Of a DNA stretch of 64,000 nucleotides, positions 45,306-56,874 are shown piece after piece; position 1 is the stretch's first letter; each line of letters starts with the position of its first letter. The notes under the pieces are model-generated. The model worked only from the letters and a program-made list of their open reading frames with translations. It was not told the DNA's origin and did no database searches. A program made the translations under genes and the position numbers. The DNA is from Macrophomina tecta (Eukaryota; Ascomycota; Dothideomycetes; Botryosphaeriales; Botryosphaeriaceae), in assembly GCA_024180945.1 (NCBI GenBank), contig JAKSGN010000006.1, positions 4,154,001-4,218,000 on the forward strand. The letters run 5' to 3'.

Positions 45306-47153
45306 TCAAGAAGTAGAAGTGATAGCCGCAGGTGGCGCGACCCAAGTAGCGAACTGGCTGTTCGTCTTGGCGGGCTTGACCTCGGCACTAGCAATGGTAA
45401 CGTTGAGCGCTCTAGCCGGAAGAGTCACTTGGTTGCCATCGGAGACGACCTGCCACTTGAGGTTCTGGTTGAGGTACTTGATGGTGGCGTCGCGGTCGGA
45501 AGGGTTGACCCCCTTGGCGGTCAGCGTGTCCGTGAGCATAACAGTGCCGGAGCTGGTGATCGGCCCGGACTGACCGTTGGGCGAGGGCGGTAGAGCAAGA
45601 GCGGCGAAGGAGGCAACGTAGTTCCCAGCGAGCGTGAATTGCACAGCGCAGGACTGGCCGCCGAGAGAGGTCTTGTCGAGAACAATCTGCGCCATGTAGT
45701 CATATGTGGTGGCAGAGCTGCTGTCACCATTTGCGGCCGTCAAAGCAGAGCTGGAGGTGCTGCCGTACGCATTCCTGAGGTTGCTTGTGAGCTGCTGAGT
45801 AGAGATGGCCTGGCCGTTGGACGCCAAAAGGTCGGGGTAAGTGTAGCCCAGGTTAGACGTTTGACGGACGGTATTGGAGGTCCAGAAATTACCGGAGACA
45901 TCACGGTGGAAAGGGGTGAGAGGGGAGCTGGAGTCCTGGGTGCTGAAAGGAGCCATCGTCCTGGTACCAGCACCCTGAGAGGCGGCGGCAACCCAGCTAC
46001 CGGTGTAGAGCTTCTGCCAGATAGCAATGACCCTGTCGACATTGGCGTGATGCAGGGCAAAGCTGCAATCCCGTTAATTCATGTGGCTGAGGTGCTGGTG
46101 GAGGGGAAAACTTACATTGGGTCGAAGGCTGAGTAGGCGATCTGGTTCATGTAGCCAGCAACATCGACGTGGACACCATTGTGAATACCCTCCAAGTTGG
46201 GCGCGGTGTTACCGTTCGCATCGGTAGAGAAGTTGTTGTAAGGCTGGTTGGTGCTGAAAAGAGTCATCAAAGTGTTGCGGCGGCTAGTGTACGAGGCACG
46301 GAGGTTTGACTCGGCATTGGCGAGGCGAGTAGTCTGTCGGCTGTTGACGTAATTGCCGTCAAAGTTCCTGTCCGGAATGACTTGGAAGCGATAGCTGTAC
46401 AGCGGGTTCGGAATGTTGGCGGTAGTACCGTTCTGAGGGAACGTTACACTGATGGTGGATGCGGTAGTTTGCGGCGGCATGATCGCGGCTGTCGTCCGCT
46501 TGGCCCAATCCCAGTAGGGGAAGCGCAGGGTTGAGACAGCCGTCTGGTAGCGGCTCTTTGTTGCAGCATCGCCGATCTCGCCAACGATTTCGTTGGCGTA
46601 CTGAATCATAAGTTGCTAGCGAGCGGAAGTTAAGCATGCGGTCAGAATTAAGGTCGAGCACGGACCACACACCTCATAAAGCGCAATATAGGGCCTGTGC
46701 CAGGTGCCGAAGAGGTTTGAGCTGTGCGGGCAGTAGCCAGGCCACCATGGGCTGGACGAGTACGGGCCAACGCCGTCCCAGTTGACGTAGGGTCTGCCGT
46801 GAATGCCTGTAGACATACACTGTGAGCATCTGTGGCTGGATGTCTTAAACCCCGAGCCACCGGAGATGATGCCGCTTACCGGAAACCTGGTAGTACGACA
46901 GCTTTCCGTCTTGGGCCTTGGACTGAAAGCGCTGCATAGCAAGAACGAAGAGGTTGAACTGATCAGCCTTGGTGGCCAGATCACGGATTTCCAGGCGGGG
47001 TTGGACACCGCCCGTGGCTCCGGTGATGGCAAAGAATGTGTTTCCCGCCTGCCTCTCGACGAGATCAGCATCAGCGGCAATTGGAGAGCCATCGACTGCC
47101 AAGGAGAGGAATGACAGGGCACTGAGTGCCAAGGAGGCCTCGAAGAAACGCAT
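45306..47153 (-). CDS. Secreted tyrosinase (type-3 copper)
   Basis: Oxidises mono- and diphenols to quinones, often for melanin or cross-linking. Four exons on the minus strand: 47153-46880, 46806-46673, 46615-46116, 46062-45306, giving 554 aa. The first 23 residues ([20 protein letters not shown]...) are a signal peptide. Copper site A: His 94 (GIHGRPY), His 119 and His 128 (FGTWHRPY); Cys 117 in the CPH triplet suits the Cys-His thioether found in fungal tyrosinases. Copper site B: His 281 and His 285 (GIHNGVHVD) and the His pair at 307-308 ([11 protein letters not shown]). PYWDWA is present. The last 180 residues are a beta-rich C-terminal part without the usual YG or CXXC features that I could spot. 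Introns are 73, 57 and 53 nt. The enzyme needs copper, delivered in the Golgi by Ccc2-type pumps. Confidence 0.93.
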
Positions 47154-48976
47154 GGATCGAGCAGTAGACTAAGTGACTGACGAAAGGAGGGAAGAACTGG
47201 TGGAGGACGAGCTGATGATGGTGAGCATTGAGCATGGCGGACGGGCATTTTTAAAGGTGCGCCGGGCTCACAGCTGTGCTGCCGAGGCATGGGGCTATTT
47301 GGGGAGTGGATAGCCCGGAGGATGCGCTTTGCATGTCCGTTGCAGGTCCCAAGCCTTTGTGGGCCAAGATGTCAGCAATCTGTTCTGCGTGGACAAAACG
47401 TGGCCGTGGCCGGGCTACGGGAAGCGTCAGGCGAAGCTGAACCGTGGAATGGGCGGCGGGAGAGAAGCGAGCCAACGGCGACAGTGTTTGCAACTGCCTC
47501 GGGCTATCTCTTCCATTAACAGCAAGTGCGCTTACTGCTGAAGCGGCTGCGTCGGGGGCCGAGCGCCCGTCAATCCCGAGCAATATAGATACGAGCGCCC
47601 TGTGAGGATGTGACTGGGCATGTCGACACTCCTATTCGTCGTTGGACATTATGAGGTGCGACGGGCAGAGCTGGTCGTCTGGCACGAATGGCAACGGCTG
47701 GCCGCTGCCTTGGGTAGGTATATGGAAGCTTTAGAAGCAAACTGGAGCCAACACGGGCTGCTGTTCAGCTCCAGCAGCAGGCCTGGATCTCAACAGAGTC
47801 TGGTAGGCGACCGGGACGAGGTGCTAGGGCCGGGCTAGGCAGTGGACGGCCACGACAATCCGAACCCCTAAGCAAGCTGACACACCGGAGCATGAGGGAG
47901 CCACGAGCCGCATTCAGGACAGGGGTTCTCAGCGCCGATCGCCCTGGCCGGATCTGCGCCATCATCCGTAAAGCTTAAACAGGCCAGAGTGCGGAAACAA
48001 AAGCCTGCTCGCTCGCTGCCTGGTCCTGCGGTGCTGGTTCCTGGGGCCGCTTCTCCGCCACGGACTGCAAGGGGGCTTCCCTGTGCGCGGGCTGGGATGA
48101 TACGGTCCAGGTGCAGGTGAGTGCACCGCAAGTCAGCGAGCAGACTCTCGGGCTCTGAGGCGGGTCGCAGAGAAGGAGAGCACATCAATACTCAGTGCGA
48201 CGGCCGGCAGCGACGCCACGCTCGACGGCTGTTTCGAAGTGGCGGCGGTGGGTGCGCTCCGTCACCGAAGGCCGCAGCCATCGCAGACTCGGCCGTCTTC
48301 ATATGACGCAGGACGGGATTCAAAAATAGAGCGAGCTGAGAATGCGGGGGATCGGCGAGCGCGCGACGCAGCGGCGGGCGGCAGTCGGGCACACAATACG
48401 ACGCTGCCGGGCCGCGTTGTACGTAAGATATTGTTGCTTCGGCTGGGCCGCTTTATTGATGTCTCTAGCTGCAGGCAAGCGGCAGGGCAGGCGGAATACG
48501 AGCAGGAATAAAGGTGGCCGTTGCCCAGAGGCAGAGCGCTGGCGGCACAACGGGTGGGGTGTAGGAGGACGGGCGAGGTCAGGGTCAGGGGCAGGCGCAG
48601 GCGCAGGCGCGGGCACTGGCAAGCGAAGCGGGCCAATGGCCGGGCGGCGATTGGCGACCTGAGTTGGCTCTATCGCCGCTAGCTCAAGCCTGCGGGCTGA
48701 CGAAAAGCTGCCGTATGACGCCCGCTGCCCACTGGTCACTGGGTCCAGGCTAGACTGGACACTCCGCCCGCCATCTTCACGCACGCCCGCACGCCCGCCC
48801 GCCCGACTTCTCCAGCTCGCCCGCCCGCCGGTTGCTGCTGCTGCTGTGCCCTCGCTGTGCATATGCGCCTCGTCGCCTCCCGCAGTCCTCCATCTCGCCC
48901 GCGCCGACGCAGCGCCGCCTGCAAGTAGTGCCCCGCCCCGCTTCGTCTGAGCAGGGCCTCCCACTGCCGCTCTGTC
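47154..48976. other. Divergent promoter region tyrosinase / MFS transporter
   Basis: 1.8 kb, GC-rich with many overlapping ORFs on both strands that I treat as composition artefacts. A short GGCGCA-type tandem run lies at about 48590-48612. Confidence 0.55.
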
Positions 48977-50821
48977 ATGAAGCCCTCGTCCAGGCCTGAC
49001 CTGGAGTCCCGCCGCAAGTCCTCGACCCTGCACTATCAGACTTTCCCAACCAAGCCGCCCACCTCGCGCGGCGCTCCACCCTCGCCCGACCAGCCCTTCG
49101 GCCACCGTCGTGGCGATTCTGACGCCTCGGCTCAGCACCATGAGTCGCCGCTGCCCAGGCAGCAGCTGGCCGTGCTCGCCATCATAGCCCTGGCCGAGCA
49201 AACTGCCCTCAATTCCATCAGCCCCTACCTGCCCGAGATGACAACCACATTCCCTGGCGTGACCGAGGACAAAGTAGGCATCTACGTGGGCTTGATAGCC
49301 TCATCTTTCGCCATGGCCCAGTTTGCGACCAACTTCTTCTGGGGCTGGCTATCCGATCGCATAGGCCGCAAGCCCGTCGTGCTGATTGGCACCCTGCTTA
49401 CCACTGCGTGTTTCATAGCCTTCGGTTTCTGCAGGACGCTGTGGCAAGCCATAGTCGTGCAAATATTGATGGGTCTCGTGAACGGCAATCAGGGCGTCAT
49501 CTCAACGTGCTTGGGGGAGATAACCGATCGGAGCAACCAGAGTCGAGCCTTTACCTACCTCCCCGTTGTCTATGGCATTGGCGGCATCACTGGGCCCATC
49601 GTGGGCGGCCTGCTCGTCCTCAAGAAAAACCCGTTCACCGGCGGCGAGAACCGCTACCCCTACTTGCCGCCGAATCTGTTCTCGGCCGCCATTCTCTTTG
49701 TCGACATGGTTCTGACAATGCTGTTGTTGGAGGAGAGCCTGGAGGAAGCAAAGGACCTGCCACCGCTCGGGAAGAGAATCGAGAACCTGTTCGCGTGGCT
49801 CTGGCAGTTCACCAGCTCCAGTCGCAGCCCCACATATATTCGGCGCATGATGGGCAAGCATCGCCGCAGCGGTAGCTCGAGCACACATGACGGCGGCGAT
49901 GAGGCTGACGATGCCTCTGACTTCTCGCAGGAGTCTGCTCCTGCCCTCCTCCCAAACGTGTCGAACGGGGAGCACTTGTCCAAGCGGGAAGTGCTTAACC
50001 GTGACACACTCCTGCTGCTCGTCACGTTCCTCATCTTCCAATTCGCCAACATCTCCTACAATTCGCTTTACCCAATCTTCGCGCAGGCTCCTCCGCCCAC
50101 TGGCCGTAGCCTGAGCACAGAGGAGATCGGTGTCTCGCTAGCTTTCGCTGGCGCCGTCACCATCCTGTTCCAAATCGGTATTTACGGCAAACTGCGGGAA
50201 AAGATGGGTAACAAGACCACGTACAGAGTCAGCTTGGCTGCCTTTGTGGTTGCATTTTTGCTGATGCCGTGGGTCGGCTACAAGGATGGAAGCAATACAG
50301 GCGCGAGCCTGGGGCACGGGAAGGCCGTCATGTGGATCGAGCTGGGCTTCGTGCTTATTGTCAAGACTGTGGCTGCTGTCGGCGGTTTGACCTCAGCTTT
50401 GCTCTTGGTAAGCAACCCCTTCAAATCCTTTATCGAGTTACATCAATCGCGAGCGAAGGTCGGCTAACATCTCATGTCGCAGATCACGAACTCTGCCCCC
50501 GACCACGCCGTTCTTGGCACCCTCAACGGCTTGGCTCAAACTTTGTCTGCGGGTGGCCGTGCAGTTGGGCCCTTCGTCTCCGGGAGCCTATTCTCTGCCG
50601 CCGTCCGGATTAGGCCAAAGGGTGAGGCCATGGCTTTTGGCGTGTTTGGCGGAGTTACCTTTGTCGGGTTTCTTCTCAGCTTTGGCATCCGGGGCGCAGG
50701 TCTTGAATCAGATGGCTGGGACCAAGAGGAAGGAAGTGAGGCGGACGAGGATGCAGATGAGGAGGATGAAGAGCAAGATTTCAGTTCGACCGAGAGGACT
50801 GGGTTATTGCGCAGGAAGTAG
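48977..50821 (+). CDS. Major facilitator superfamily transporter (yeast YCR023C / ZIFL-like)
   Basis: Proton-coupled carrier of the MFS, substrate unknown; resembles the group with yeast Ycr023c and plant ZIF1-like proteins. Exons 48977-50407 and 50483-50821, giving 589 aa; the 75-nt intron (GTAAGC...TCGCAG) joins TSALLL to ITNSAPDH. A hydrophilic 60-residue N-terminus precedes twelve expected membrane spans. The loop 2-3 signature is WGWLSDRIGRKPVVLIG; NGNQGVISTCLGEITD and YGIGGITGPIVGG cover spans 4-5. A long central loop (about residues 255-340) is Ser- and acid-rich. A second-half signature HAVLGTLNGLAQTLSAGGRA is typical of this group. The C-terminus is strongly acidic (EEGSEADEDADEEDEEQ) and ends TERTGLLRRK, a possible vacuolar sorting tail. 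No drug or metal clues lie in the neighbourhood. Confidence 0.88.
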
Positions 50822-51533
50822 TGTGCTCTTTAGCGCCACTTCTACCCCAGTTTCAAAGGGTGTTGCATGCGGCAGCTATTTCCTTGCACCACGGCGGTTT
50901 GTTGTTCTAGCGAGGCGTTCTTCTTTCGGGATATTGCTAGATCATGGATTAAAACGCGCTGTAGACGATGAGTTTTATAAGACGGCGGGATCGGGGTCGT
51001 GAGAAGGCTGGCGGCCTGTATTCAGCCATGACGAGGTTCAGTTGATACGATTGACGAGTATATGTTGATAACTTATCTGTATTTGGCTAGGAGCGAGCTT
51101 GTTCCTGGCATCCCTTCGTTTGCGCGCAGTTGCACTGCGTAACAGGAGCAGGAATACCCAAGCCCAGCGTAATATGCAGACAAGAGGTATGCGTGCAGAG
51201 AGCTAGTAAACTTTCTTGTGATAGTGAGTTTGATATTGTGAATGATAAGTGTGCCCATATCACCGCTCACCGCCCCTTGACATTAAGGTGCTGTCCCTGG
51301 GCCCTCCATTACATTACCCCAATTGGAGACTGCAGCTCTCCAATCAATGGCTCAGCCAACGCGTCACATCACGTGATGGGATCTGACGGATCGGCAAAGT
51401 GCCAAGGGCGGGAGAAGCAGGGGTGCACAGGGCCCCTGCACAAGAGCTGTTCCGCTCGACGTCATCCCATGACTCCGCAGGAACTTCTTCATCAATCTCA
51501 CCTCCAATTGAGCCCAACAGCCAACGACACAAG
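50822..51533. other. Intergenic region MFS - FMP46-like gene
   Basis: 712 nt. 3' UTR of the MFS gene and promoter of the next gene. Nothing else seen. Confidence 0.55.
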
Positions 51534-52170
51534 ATGCTTCCGACACTGAGCAGGATGTCGTTCCTCGGCAAGCTCTTCGGCGAGGTGGGTCCCATCACCT
51601 TTTGCCCCGAAATGGTCGTGAACGCCCCGGGAAACTGACGTTGGAGCTTTGCGCCATTTCCCACTAGGCCGGCGTCAAGAACGTCGTCACGCTCTTCCAC
51701 GAGCCCGCGTCTGCATCGTCCACGCGCGTCCTCAACCTCCTCAAGCAGGCGCAGGCCAACGCCTCGACCACCACCACCATCGACCAGGCCTCCAGCACCG
51801 AGCAGCCCAAGGCCGAGCACAGCCAGTTCGAGCTCGACGTGCAGGAGCAGCCGCCCACGAGCGATCAGGTGCAGACCATCTTGGAATACCTGGGTGCAGA
51901 TAGCGCGGGAAAGGTCGTGGAGGGCGCAACGAGCAACGAGGAGGCGGTCAGGAAGTTCAAGTTGAATGCGAACAGCTTCGTCAAGCCGTTGGTATGTCTG
52001 TGTCTGCGCGGCCCGGCCCGCGCGAGCATTGGGGATTCCGTTTTCTCCGAAGGAGACGAAATCGTCGCTGACTAGGCTCTTAGGTCGTGGACTGGAACGC
52101 GGGCAAGGCCGTTGTCGGTGACAACCAGTCGGAGATTCTGCGTCTCCTCGAACAGTCACGCTCCTCGTAA
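51534..52170 (+). CDS. FMP46-like (DUF1687) thioredoxin-fold protein, probably mitochondrial
   Basis: Small protein of the family of yeast Fmp46, described as a putative mitochondrial redox protein with a thioredoxin fold. Exons 51534-51584, 51668-51991, 52084-52170, giving 153 aa. Introns are 83 nt (GTGGGT...CACTAG) and 92 nt (GTATGT...CTCTTAG), both phase 0. Family blocks: VVTLFHEPASASSTRVLNLL at the start of the fold, FELDVQEQPPTSDQVQTILE in the middle, and VVDWNAGKAVVGDNQSEIL at the C-terminus. No cysteine occurs anywhere in the predicted protein, so a thiol redox role cannot apply to it; Ser residues stand where a Cys would be expected. A second Met (residue 8) could also start translation. 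Confidence 0.85.
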
Positions 52171-53036
52171 ATGATATACCACGGATACCGATTCGAACTG
52201 CAAAACCCCATTTTATCCGAGTAGATTCGCTGCGGGATGAGTGCACTATAGTCAGATAGTGGTCAGGCTTGGGCAGCCAATGTAAGACAACTCGCAATTT
52301 ACGAAAGTATTGTCAGGACTACCTGCCCTGATCTCTCCGGGTCAAGAATTGATTGATTTATAAGCTTTACACCTATGCTATCACCACTCCTAAGGGAATA
52401 AAGGATACACCCGCTATCTCAGAAGGTTGATGGCATTCACATGGAGAAGACTGCTGCTTCTCCCGTCCATAGTAATTGCCCTAATTTGCACCATTCCGCG
52501 GCCAGTTAGCCCATCATTCAACTGCTGGAGCGCTGGAAGGACGGCCCTGCAAATGATTAAAATAACGACATATAGTATCCCGGCCATTTTGAATCAACTC
52601 TCCGTGAACATAGTGAAATCACGTGGCGGCAGCTGCTTTGCGAAGGGTGGGCGCAAGCCGGTACCTATGCGTCGCACGGATAGTTAAAGCAGTCGTCGGG
52701 GCGTTAACGCAGAAGCAAAGTTATGGCAATCACGTCTGCTCGGTTGCTCCAAGTCCCCAAATGCACGCCGAATCAAGTGGGCTTGTGAATGCTACGCCGG
52801 CCACAAGCTACCGACAGTGCTGAAGTTCGCTGGCGCGCCTTCCGTTTGCTGTTGTAGCTCGCCAGCTGTTATTTACATCTTTCTTCTTCTTGCCGCCACC
52901 GACCTCGCTCCTTCACCTACATCCAGTTTCCACTCTTCGCCACTCGCCGTGCCCGCCACTTGTAGCCGTCCAGCGCTGGCTTCGTCGCTCCATTGCTCCT
53001 GTCCGCTGCCCCCGTGGCAGCTGGCCGTGCCTAGTT
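52171..53036. other. Intergenic region FMP46-like - RRM-like gene
   Basis: 866 nt. CT-rich near its right end, as in many fungal promoters. No gene recognised. Confidence 0.55.
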
Positions 53037-56000
53037 ATGACGAGCACAAGCTCTCCCACTCCAGATCCATGCTCAACCTCACCCCCAGTCGCCGCCAGCA
53101 TGGGCTCGCTCGCTCCTCCCGTCATCACCAGGGCCGAGGTCGCCGGCAAAGCGCTATTCTCGACCATCCTTGGTCAGATTGCGCCTCGCCCGGTGCCTGA
53201 TCCACTTGAGCCAGTAATTGCACGCAGCCCTGACAACGTAAAGCCCGACGGTCCGCGACACGTTGACCGCTTCGTAGAGAGCCTGCGTTCGGACTTCCCC
53301 GAGCAATGCAAGGACATTTATGTCGGCTACTACACCATTGGCGACTACTTCGACCCAAGCGACATCGCTCGTCTCGGCGAAGACTATCTCACTTCAGCCC
53401 TTCACACCATTGCAGAGGAGAACAGTACCGCTGTCCTGCATTTCGCTTATGATTGGTGTCAGCAAAACCCGCAGAGCCTGCAGCTGATATGCTCTGGCAC
53501 CTCACTCAGAGAAATTTTTCCGCCGGTCGAGTTGTCGCAACGCGGTGAACTATTTCTAACGCTCACTCTCATTCTCATCCGCAACGCCCTGGAAATAACC
53601 GCAAAACTTCAGATGTCCCGCGCAGAGAAGCTAGTGGCCTCGGAGATGAAGCCTGGTACAGAAAAGTCCTCTTCTGCAGAGAACGCCTCGGACGCCATCG
53701 AGAAGGCTGGAGGATATACCCGCACCGGTTCTGATGTCCTTGAGTCAGTACAATCACATGCCAACAAAGCTATAGACAGCAAAGCCCCAAAAGGCCTGTA
53801 CCGTGTCGAATTGCGCCAACCCCAGCCGGACCAAAAGGACCACGAGTATACTTCAGCGGCTTTTGTCGGTACATGTCGCTTTCGTCCCCATAACCAGGCA
53901 AGTGGTTCGGTCCAGGTCAGCCCGTTAGTGTCCCATCAATCACCACGGCAGGGTCAGAAGCAGGCCGTGTTACGGACTACACCTCGCACGCAGCACCATG
54001 CTCCAGCCAATGAACCTCTTCCGCATCAGAGGAGGCAAACCGCTACGCCAAGGATGAGCGCGATGGCTCCTGGCTTCATTCCCCAGGGACCTCTAGGTCC
54101 ATCTCGAGGGCTGACGCCTCAGGTCGCTCCTGCTCAGCTTTACCTTGGCAACGTGCCGCTTATGCCAGGCCCTACGCAGATTTTCCACCCTGCGCTCGAC
54201 ATTGGTCCAAACCAAAGGGGTAAGTTTCGATGTTCAAACCGAATTCGCGCGTTAACTTCAACATGCAACCGTAAAAATGTTCTGATGGATGCTATCCTCT
54301 ACATGTTTTTCAAATACTTACAATTTTATAACACTGACTTGGTTGATACTCATAGAATCATCCCATGGATATTCTGGTTACCCCGGTATGCACCCAAGCG
54401 CCTCTGACTTCCATATGAACCAGGAGCAGGCCTATGCTCAAACACAGACTGGACCGCGTCTGGGTTATACCGGAAGTGTACATTCGGGTAAATACATGGC
54501 CGTTCCTGGCTCCTACTCGCACTCCACCCTTCCGCCAACTCTATCAAACCTCACGAACGTACCATTCAGTGCCCCAGCGCATGGCCAGCCGCCGCGCAGA
54601 GCCTCAGGCCCCGGCCCTCGTCATGACTTTGGTCATCGTCCCCAGCACAAGCAGATTGGGAAGCCCAGCCGCGGTGGCCGTCGCAATTCCGTCCGCGGTA
54701 ACTATCATGGACCCACCAATCACCATCCTCCAAATCCTGGTCAGTCGGTATTTCATGAAAATCCTCAATTCCAACAGCCGCCCCCTACAACGACCACTGA
54801 ACCGTTTCCACCTTTCACACCTGTAGCTGAAGGCCGTCATGTTCCTGAGCTTCGGCCTCGTTTCCCGGATGACCGTGTTGTGCATCCCTCTGTGTGGGTG
54901 TACAACATAAAGGACCGCGGTAAAGATCGTGGAAATGAACTCATCAGCCTAGAGTTGAAAGAGCACTTCCAAAATATGCTTTGTCGGCCGGTGCTTGACG
55001 TCAAAGTCAACCGCGACAAGGACGACAACCTCTATGCCCATGTCAGCTTTTATTATTGGGATGACGCAAGTGCGGCTCTGTCCCTCCACGATACTCTCTA
55101 CTACGATCGCGCCTTGACGGTTAAGGTGCCCAACATGCAGCTCCATCGTCAAGCCATCAGGCAGCAGCAGTATGCGATGACTTGCAATCTGACAATGACC
55201 CAACCACGTTCTGCGCACATCGAGCCTGCTTTAGCCAGTAGGCATATGGCCTCCACTAGCCCTGGAGGCACAGGCATACTCACCGCGCCTGATGGCGACC
55301 GCAAGCGGTCGACGGTAGACCGCCGAGCGTCTGCTACAACTACCAAGCATCGACACCGTGGATATTCTCGAACTTACGAGGCTTCAGCCGATAATCCCAT
55401 GTCTTATTCCCCACAGGATGTGCGTCGCATACAGCCCGTTCAGCCCATGCTCTGTAGGGAAACAGTTGAGGATGTCGTACAGTTCGCTGCTGTGCAGAGT
55501 TTGCTTACCAGGCCCAAGACGCCAGTAATAGAGCTTGAAGAGCGTCCTGAGTCACGGGCTTCCTCGACCAAAGCGTCCAAGCGCAAGAATCATACTAACA
55601 TGAGAAGAGATCGATCTTTGACCCGATCCAGAAGCAACACGGCAACTCCGGAACTTTCCGCTGCCGGCATAGCTCATCATGACCCTTCTATCAGGAAGGG
55701 CACTCCGGATAGCTTTACCGCTACTGCACGAGAGGGTATGGTTGATAAGTCAATTACGACAATCCAGGAGGGAGCAGAGCAAGAGAAGGCGTGTGACAAA
55801 ACTCCAAAGATGAAGCAAGAGCTCGAAAAGCCTTCTCCAGGCAAGTCCTCTCTTGACAAGAAGACTAAGAGGTCCAAGAAAGGTGGCAAGCGTGGGAAAG
55901 CTAGCGAAGAGAGTGCACCGGAGCCTGGGGGGGATTGCAATCAAAAAGAGACAGCGGTCTATGCTTCTGAGCCTTTAAATCTATGGAAGCCACAGCCAGA

Positions 56001-56874
56001 TGCCTCCGCATATAGCTCAGGACCTCTTCCGGCCGGCTCTGAGAAACCATGGCAGATCCAGCGTGCCGCAAAAGTAGCAGTCCCAGACATAACCCTCCAC
56101 AGCCGTAAGGAGAATCAAGGAGCGTATTCCGCTGCATCGTCAACTGGGCGGGTCAGCTATGCACAAGCTGCTGCTGCTGTCAGGGCGTCCGTCTCTGCCA
56201 CTAGTGCTGCAGTTGCGGTAAAGCCCCCCGCTTTGGAGAAGGACGCTGAGAGCAGGTATTTCACTCCCATGGAGATCCCTTCATCTCCCTCCACTAAGTC
56301 GGACAAGACCTTGGCCCCAGCCACTCCTCTGAGCATGACTGGTGGTCAGGCTGAGGAGTTAACGCCCGAGAAGGACGACAGCTTCGTTACTGTGCAGGAA
56401 GAGCCTAGCTTCATCTTGAACAGCAGTGTGGGGCATGAGAATGTCGCCAAAGAATCTAGCGAGCAGGGAACGAACACTCAGGGAGGCAAAACAGAGACCG
56501 CTGATGTTTCATTTGCATCATCCGAACAGGCGGAACACACGCCGAAAGGCAGTGCCCTACACACTGCTCCTGAAACAATTGAGTATCATCCTCCTACCGT
56601 CAAGCAGGTAACGGCTCCTATGTCGGTCGCTTCATCCAACTATGCAGATGATGCCACGTCGCGTATGGAGCATGACTCCGCAGATGGAAGGCTGGAGACA
56701 GAAGAGAATAGGAAGGCTGCGAAGGATCAGGGAAGACAGAGTCCTTCGGTTTCCCAAAGTATGGTAAAGCCAAACACTCCAGACACTGGATCCATACACC
56801 CGAATGCTCGCCAGAAAGGGAACAAGAAGACAACGAAGAAGGGCAAGTCATATGGAAAAGGCAAAAAGGGTTAA
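53037..56874 (+). CDS. Large low-complexity protein with RRM-like segment, function unknown
   Basis: 1233 aa from exons 53037-54219 and 54356-56874; the 136-nt intron (GTAAGT...CATAG, branch region CACTGACTT) joins NQR-ESSHGYSGYPG. The start MTSTSSPTPD is the first ATG in frame; MGSLAPPV, 21 codons later, is an alternative. Residues of about 30-215 form an alpha-rich ordered domain (HVDRFVESLRSDFPEQCKDI, YLTSALHTIAEENSTAVLHF, RGELFLTLTLILIRNALEIT) that I cannot name. The middle is Pro/Gln/His-rich. Around residues 590-670 an RRM-like unit is visible: SVWVYNIKDRGKD (strand 1), a helix ISLELKEHFQNML, VLDVKVNRDKDDNLYAHVSFYYW (strands 2-3), ALSLHDTLYYDRALTVKVP. The rest is Ser/Lys-rich with a run KKTKRSKKGGKRGK and a tail of Lys-Gly repeats ending KGKSYGKGKKG. 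RNA binding is an inference. Confidence 0.75.

Noticed and set aside
48320..49201. 293-aa minus-strand ORF at the MFS 5' end
   Set aside because: Arg/Gly-rich mirror of GC-rich DNA, overlapping the MFS start codon.
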